From Actinophytocola oryzae (lineage in GTDB: Bacteria > Actinomycetota > Actinomycetes > Mycobacteriales > Pseudonocardiaceae), in assembly GCF_004364325.1 (NCBI RefSeq), contig NZ_SOCP01000002.1, positions 434,001 through 498,000 on the forward strand: a stretch of DNA of 64,000 bases, in the 5' to 3' direction. A model generated the notes under the pieces. The model had not been told where the DNA came from and made no database searches. It worked only from the letters and a program-made list of their open reading frames with translations. Shown in pieces: positions 59,681 through 64,000 of this stretch (positions are counted from its first letter, which is position 1; each line of letters opens with the position of its first letter). The position numbers were made by a program, and so were the translations under genes.

Positions 59681-61118
59681 GGCTGTCCTCGTGGTCCTCC
59701 GCGAGGCCGTCGAGCTGGGCACGCACCCACTCCTCGAGCGTCCACGGCGCGGCCACCTCACGCCTGCGCTTCGCGGCCGCCGCCCGTTCCTCCGCGGGTG
59801 CGGTGAGCCCGGCCCGGATCGCCTCGGCCTGCTCGACCAGGTCGAACGGGTTCACCGTCCGGCACACGGGTGCGAGCACCTCGGCGGCGCCGCACATCTC
59901 GGACAGCACCACGTCGGCGTCCCTCGTGTTGACCAGCGGGGCCTCGAACGTGCTCAGGTTCTGCCCGTCCACGGTGGAGTTGAAGACGAGCAGGTCGGCG
60001 CGCTCGAAGCAGGCGATCGTGTGGTCCACCTCGTTGTCGCAGTGGCTGCGCACCCGGTCGCCGCCCAGCTCGCGGTTGGCCTCCGCGACCGCGTCCTCCA
60101 CCCGCCGCTTGTAGTCGGCGTTCGCGTCAACGTAGAGCCGGTTGGGGTTCATCCGGACCAGCAGCCTGACCGAGCCCAGTCGTTCGTCCCCGCGAACCGC
60201 CATCACGAACGCCCGCACCGCACGCACCGCGTTCTTCATCGGGTCCGTTCGTCCACTGTGGACGACCAGGGGGTCGGCGCCCGCCCACTCCTCGACACCG
60301 TCGGGCAACCGGGGCGCGCGACCGCGCAGGGCGAGCGGGCTGTAGCCGAGCGGCATGGCCCGCACCCGGCACCGGTGGCCCCGCCAGTGCACGACGCCCG
60401 CCTCCCGGTCGACCTCCGCGTCCGGCAGCAGATCCGCGACACAGTCGAGGAAGTTGCGCACCCACCGCCACGCGAAGAACCCGATCGTGGTGGCGGGCAG
60501 CATGCTCTCGACCAGCGCGGTGCGCACGGGCTTCGGCAGGATCCGCCAGTAGTCCGCCGACGGCCACGGGATGTGCACGAACAGCAGCACCGGCGCGTCC
60601 GGGCGCCGCTGCCGCAGCAACGCGGGCACGCCGATGAGCTGGTAGTCGTGCACGAGGTATACCGGGTCGGCCACCTCGGCGGAGGCGCCGAGCAGCGCGC
60701 CCGCGAAGTCCTCGGTGAACCTGGCGAAGTGGTCCATCGCCGTGTAGGTCTCCTCGCCGAACGTGGGCGTTGTCCACCGGTCCCAGCCGTAGTTGTTGGC
60801 CGCCCACAACAACTCCGCGGTGAGCAGGTTCTGCACCACGGCGAAGGTCTCCCGGTCGTGGCGCAGCAGCCGGATGCGGATGTCCCGCCCGGACGGCAGC
60901 CGGACCTCCAGCCCGTCCGGGTGCTCCGCGGCGGCTTCGCGGTCCTCGTCGGTGTCCGCGCTGGCGATCCAGGACACGCCGAGGATGCCGGCCTGGTCGG
61001 CCACCACGTTGCCGGTGCCGCCGGGCGCCAGCCACGGGCGGAGCGCTCCGGTGTCGGGGTCGGGCGCGAAGCTCACCGCGGCGCGCTTGCTGGCCAGGAA
61101 CAGGTGGCGATCGGTCAC
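59673..61118 (-). CDS. GT20-family transferase (OtsA/VldE-like)
   Basis: A 481-residue protein of glycosyltransferase family 20, the trehalose-6-phosphate synthase fold. Matches to OtsA include VHDYQL (Asp130), FVHIPWPS (His154), HSGRTDPMKN (Arg262 and Lys267) and NSTVDGQNLSTFE (Asp361, Glu369). The N-terminal loop reads GGTGNVVAD, where OtsA-type enzymes usually have GGL, and SKRAAVSF where they have SNRLPV. This branch includes glucosylglycerol-phosphate synthases and the pseudoglycosyltransferase VldE of validamycin synthesis. Neighbouring aminotransferase, dehydrogenase, RmlD-like, exporter and sugar kinase genes favour a biosynthetic role over housekeeping trehalose. It overlaps both neighbours by a few bases. 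Confidence 0.85.
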   Translation of the reverse strand: MTDRHLFLASKRAAVSFAPDPDTGALRPWLAPGGTGNVVADQAGILGVSWIASADTDEDREAAAEHPDGLEVRLPSGRDIRIRLLRHDRETFAVVQNLLTAELLWAANNYGWDRWTTPTFGEETYTAMDHFARFTEDFAGALLGASAEVADPVYLVHDYQLIGVPALLRQRRPDAPVLLFVHIPWPSADYWRILPKPVRTALVESMLPATTIGFFAWRWVRNFLDCVADLLPDAEVDREAGVVHWRGHRCRVRAMPLGYSPLALRGRAPRLPDGVEEWAGADPLVVHSGRTDPMKNAVRAVRAFVMAVRGDERLGSVRLLVRMNPNRLYVDANADYKRRVEDAVAEANRELGGDRVRSHCDNEVDHTIACFERADLLVFNSTVDGQNLSTFEAPLVNTRDADVVLSEMCGAAEVLAPVCRTVNPFDLVEQAEAIRAGLTAPAEERAAAAKRRREVAAPWTLEEWVRAQLDGLAEDHEDSHG

Positions 61119-62023
61119 GGGGACGTTCCTCCGGTGGTGATCAGGCGGCTGCTGGCGGACAGGACGTCGACCGGGTCGAGGCCGGTCAGCTCACGCAGTG
61201 CCCCGGCCCGTTCGCTGTGCAGGCAGGCGTTGCGCGGGCGGCACGCGTAGGCGCTCTCGGTCCTCGGCACGGGCCGGATCAGTGCCGGATCGGCGTCGCA
61301 CGCGGTCGCGAGGTGCTGGGCCCACGCCAGCCTGGTGAGCCTGCGGGGACCACCGAGGTGCAGCACGCCGGTGTGGTCGGTGCCCAGCAGTGCCGCGGTC
61401 CAGGCGGCCACGTCGTCGACGAGTACCGGGCTGTTCCAGTGGTCGGCGGGCACCGGCACCGGCAGGCCCGCACGCATGCGTTGCACGCACGTGGTGAGGA
61501 AGTTCGGGCGCAGGCCCGCGGGGTCCCAGCCGTAGACGAGGCTCACCCGCAGCACCAGTGCCGCGCCGGTGGCCAGGAACCTGTCCTCCGCGGCCAGCTT
61601 GGCGCGCCCGTAGGCGTTGGCCGGCTCGGGTGGCTCCGACTCGGCGCAGCTGTCCTTGTGTCCGGAGAAGACGTTGTCGGTGGAGATCAGCAGCGCCCGC
61701 CTGCCGTCGAGCGCGGCGGCGAGGTGTGCGGCGCCACCCGCGTGCGCGTCGGCGGCCTCGTCCGGGTGCTCCTCGCACCAGGTGATGTCCGACGGGCCGT
61801 GCACCACGACAGCCGCGTCCGGTCGCAGTTCGGCGATCCGCGTGCGCACCTGTGCCGCGTCGCCGACGTCGAGCGGGGACCAGGGCAGGTCGGCGGTCTC
61901 CGGGGTGGCCGGGCGGCGGCGCGAACTCAGCGTCGGTTGGTGTCCCGCCGCCCGCAACTGGTGGGCCACGTGCGAGGCGAGGTAACCCGCCCCAACCACC
62001 AACACCCGTAAGGGCTCACCCAC
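61115..62023 (-). CDS. RmlD-like NAD(P)-dependent reductase/epimerase
   Basis: A 302-residue extended SDR of the dTDP-4-dehydrorhamnose reductase type: VLVVGAGYLASHVAHQL binds the cofactor, LISTDNVFSGH carries the catalytic Thr/Ser and YGRAKLAAED the Tyr-x-x-x-Lys pair. RmlD proteins reduce 4-keto sugar nucleotides; relatives reduce or epimerise other sugar intermediates. The GTG start has GGGAGG at ideal spacing. Its stop overlaps the GT20 start (ATGA). Four Cys near the C-terminus are not typical of RmlD. Confidence 0.85.
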   Translation of the reverse strand: MGEPLRVLVVGAGYLASHVAHQLRAAGHQPTLSSRRRPATPETADLPWSPLDVGDAAQVRTRIAELRPDAAVVVHGPSDITWCEEHPDEAADAHAGGAAHLAAALDGRRALLISTDNVFSGHKDSCAESEPPEPANAYGRAKLAAEDRFLATGAALVLRVSLVYGWDPAGLRPNFLTTCVQRMRAGLPVPVPADHWNSPVLVDDVAAWTAALLGTDHTGVLHLGGPRRLTRLAWAQHLATACDADPALIRPVPRTESAYACRPRNACLHSERAGALRELTGLDPVDVLSASSRLITTGGTSP

Positions 62024-62077
62024 CCGAGCCTCCCAGGGCAGATTGGTGACGTTCCGTGTCGAATTGCGCCGCCAGAG

Positions 62078-63268
62078 TCACGATAGCGTAGGAGGTGTCA
62101 CCTCTGCAGGGTGAAGATCGGGTTGCGGCAGCAGTCGGAGCACCTGGGCGCCGAGCAGCACGACCAGCCCGAGCGCCGCCACCACGCCCAACGCGGGCGG
62201 CAGGCCGATCCCCGCGGCCAGCAGTCCGACGAGTGGCGGGCTGGCGAGGAAACCCGCGTACGCGGTCGTCGTCACCACGGAGATCGCGGTCGACCTGCGT
62301 CCCGGCTCCACGGACCTGCCCACGGCGGCGAGCAGCGTGGGCACCATCGGTGCCAGACCGATCCCGGCGAGCGCGAAGCCCGCGAGCGTCAGGACGGGCA
62401 GGCCCGCGAACGCACCGACGGCCAGGCCGCAGCCCCCGACCACCGCGCCGATCCGCACCAGCGTCGCCTCCGCGAACCGATCACCCCTCCACTGCGCGAG
62501 CATCCGGCCGGCGGACAGACCCGCCATGTACGCGGCAGGCCCGGCGCTGCCCAGCAGCGGTCCGGTGCCGAGGTCCTGCTGGAGGTGCACCGCGCCCCAC
62601 TGCTCGACCGCGTTCTCCATCAGCAGCACGGTCGCCGCGACCGCACCGACCCACAGGAGCGGCCGCAGCCAGCGCGACCCGGTCACGGGCAGGGCGGTCT
62701 CGTCCGGGGCGTCGGCGCCCTGCCAGCCACGCCGGTCGACCGCGAGTGCCGCGCTGACCAGCACCAGCGCCGCGACCACGAACAACACCACCTGCCTGCT
62801 GACGTCAAGCTGCCTGGCGAGGCCCGCGGCGGGCCCGGCGAGCACCATGGCGAGCGGGGTCGCCGCGTGCACCTTGTTGAACAGCCGCACGCCGTCCCGG
62901 GCCTCGTGCGCGGCGGTGGTCGCGTTCAGCGCCACCTCGATCCCGCCGCTGCCCGCGCCGACCAGCAGCAGTGCGACGACGAACAGCGGCACCGAAGTGG
63001 TGAACGCCGTCAGGGTGATGCCTGCCGCGAACACCACCGTCGCGGCAGGCAGGGTGTGCTGCGCGAAGCGGTCGGCGAGCCTGCCGGTGAACACCATGGC
63101 GGGCACCGCGGCGACCGGCACGGCGAACAGCGAGAGGCCGAGCCCCCTGGTGTCGAGTTCGAGTGCGTCCTTGAGGTCGGGGATGAGTGCGGCCCAGCCG
63201 CCCCAGAACACCCCCCAGGTCGCGGCAACCGCCAGCAGCCCGAGTACTCCTCCGGTCCTCCCGCGCAC
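62078..63268 (-). CDS. MFS transporter
   Basis: A 396-residue, 12-helix major facilitator. TWGVFWGGWAALIPDLKDAL in helix 1 and VFTGRLADRFAQH in loop 2-3 place it near the YbjJ/BsmQ-like group. The GTG at 63268 is chosen for its GGAGG site five bases upstream; a GTG 13 codons earlier is also in frame. It opens the minus-strand operon, 54 bases before the RmlD-like gene, and probably exports the product of that cluster. Confidence 0.87.
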   Translation of the reverse strand: MRGRTGGVLGLLAVAATWGVFWGGWAALIPDLKDALELDTRGLGLSLFAVPVAAVPAMVFTGRLADRFAQHTLPAATVVFAAGITLTAFTTSVPLFVVALLLVGAGSGGIEVALNATTAAHEARDGVRLFNKVHAATPLAMVLAGPAAGLARQLDVSRQVVLFVVAALVLVSAALAVDRRGWQGADAPDETALPVTGSRWLRPLLWVGAVAATVLLMENAVEQWGAVHLQQDLGTGPLLGSAGPAAYMAGLSAGRMLAQWRGDRFAEATLVRIGAVVGGCGLAVGAFAGLPVLTLAGFALAGIGLAPMVPTLLAAVGRSVEPGRRSTAISVVTTTAYAGFLASPPLVGLLAAGIGLPPALGVVAALGLVVLLGAQVLRLLPQPDLHPAEVTPPTLS

Positions 63269-63412
63269 GTGACCTCCGTGTCCCGCGTCGCCGCGATCTT
63301 CCGGCACGGTGCGTGACCGTACCGGTGCTCACGATAGCCACGTTTGCCCGATTACCCGGAAGCGCGGCTTCGGTAGCGTTGCTGACGGACGGCGACAGGG
63401 AGGTGGCCAGGG

Positions 63413-64000
63413 GTGCGGTGCTGGGCGGTCGACGCCGGGGGCAGCTGCACGACGGCCATGGCCGAGGGCGGTCACCGGTGGGGCGTGGGCTCGATCAACC
63501 CGGCGTCGGTGGGCGCGGCGGCGGCGGACGCCGAGCTGAGCGCGTTGTTCGCGGTGCTGGCCGACAATCTCGGCCCCCGACCGGTGTTCGGCTGGCTCGC
63601 GACCGCCACCGTGGACGCGGACGCCCCGGAACCGGAGCTGGCACGGCTGACGGCGTTGGCCACGGTGGCGGGCCTGACCGGCACACTGGTGATCTCCCGG
63701 GACATCGTGCCGCTGCTGGCCGCGCGTCCGTTGTGCGGCAGGGGAGTGGCGGTGGTGTGCGGCACGGGGTCGGGCTTCCTGGCCGGCGACGGATCGCACC
63801 CGCCCGTGTCCGTTGGCGGGTGCGAGTACCTGGGCAGCGACGAGGGCAGCGGCTTCGACATCGGCTTGGCAGGGCTGCGGGCGGCGGTGCGCGGCTCGGA
63901 CGGCCGAGGCCCGAGGACACTGCTCGCTCAGGAACTGACGGCGAACTCGGCTGGGGCGATCACCGACCTGGCCCGCACGCTGGCCGCACGCCCGTTCCCG
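63413..64000 (+). CDS. BadF/BcrA-type ATPase, N-acetylglucosamine kinase-like (3' partial)
   Basis: The frame is open at the right edge after 196 codons. WAVDAGGSCTTAMAE is the phosphate-1 loop of the ASKHA fold and VAVVCGTGSGFLAGDG is phosphate-2; GGCEYLGSDEGSGFDIG matches the GlcNAc/sugar kinase branch of the BadF/BadG family, where glycine-rich EGSG binds the nucleotide. It probably phosphorylates an aminosugar or a cyclitol. GTG 63413 follows an AGGGAGG site. It is divergent from the MFS/GT20 operon across 144 bases; validamycin-type clusters likewise contain a sugar or cyclitol kinase. Its C-terminal part and the genes beyond are outside the window. Confidence 0.82.
   Translation, partial: MRCWAVDAGGSCTTAMAEGGHRWGVGSINPASVGAAAADAELSALFAVLADNLGPRPVFGWLATATVDADAPEPELARLTALATVAGLTGTLVISRDIVPLLAARPLCGRGVAVVCGTGSGFLAGDGSHPPVSVGGCEYLGSDEGSGFDIGLAGLRAAVRGSDGRGPRTLLAQELTANSAGAITDLARTLAARPFP

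Noticed and set aside
59673..61118. Housekeeping trehalose-6-phosphate synthase (otsA)
   Set aside because: No trehalose-phosphate phosphatase is adjacent, the donor-loop sequence differs, and the neighbours are amination and reduction enzymes. It remains a fallback.
1..64000. CRISPR arrays, tRNA or rRNA genes, transposases, integrases and attachment sites
   Set aside because: None seen on reading; repeats found are two local tandem duplications and hairpins. A tRNA or covariance search was not possible here.

Overview
This 64 kb window is GC-rich DNA with actinomycete gene style: dense operons joined by ATGA/GTGA overlaps, many GTG starts, and SARP, LAL, PucR and TetR regulators. The families and the intergenic hairpins point to Pseudonocardiales (Saccharothrix, Lentzea, Actinosynnema or Amycolatopsis type). 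That placement is inference; no rRNA or tRNA gene is visible to test it.

Region 1 (1-18.6 kb, all plus strand, left edge open) is a hybrid NRPS-PKS cluster written as one translationally coupled chain. It holds an A-PCP protein cut by the window edge, a KS-(vestigial AT)-ACP-C protein, an SHMT-like PLP enzyme, a C-A-PCP-TE protein whose TE nucleophile is Cys, a MetA-like acyltransferase, a 65-codon duplication relic, an acyl-AMP ligase-KR-PCP-E protein and a 14-TM MFS exporter. The most economical reading is A-PCP, then KS-ACP-C, then ligase-KR-PCP-E, then (D)C-A-PCP-TE. An SHMT/transaldolase-like enzyme beside a Cys-type TE recalls obafluorin, so a beta-lactone or other strained release product is a reasonable hypothesis.

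Region 2 (18.6-33.2 kb) is a RiPP region. A convergent SARP regulator is followed by a class II lanthipeptide synthetase (LanM), its 73-residue precursor ending in Cys, a LAL regulator and a convergent EpiD/LanD-type decarboxylase. Divergent from the decarboxylase runs a second operon: a 26-residue peptide, also ending in Cys, a strong hairpin, a PqqD-like/M50 membrane protease, a TPR protein and a flavin reductase. This second operon matches no RiPP class I know and is my main candidate for an undescribed system. Small secreted and lipoprotein genes follow.

Region 3 (33.2-39.8 kb) looks like catabolism of plant aromatic esters: a secreted tannase/feruloyl-esterase-type enzyme, an MHS-family uptake transporter, a divergent GAF-PucR regulator and an acyl-CoA ligase.

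Region 4 (39.9-57.4 kb) is mixed: a LAL plus LuxR regulator operon, a secreted SGNH hydrolase, a RhiA-like protein, a PD-(D/E)XK-like protein, a TetR-controlled SnoaL gene, an aldo-keto reductase, a two-component system, a DUF1800/DUF1501 Tat pair, an ECF sigma factor with SnoaL tail, a short stretch of decayed genes, lipoproteins and a HAD hydrolase.

Region 5 (57.4-64 kb, right edge open) is a minus-strand operon of MFS exporter, RmlD-like reductase, GT20 (OtsA/VldE-like) transferase, class III aminotransferase and MDR dehydrogenase, with a divergent BadF-type sugar kinase. It resembles an aminosugar or pseudo-oligosaccharide (validamycin-like) cluster, but no cyclitol synthase is seen before the window ends.
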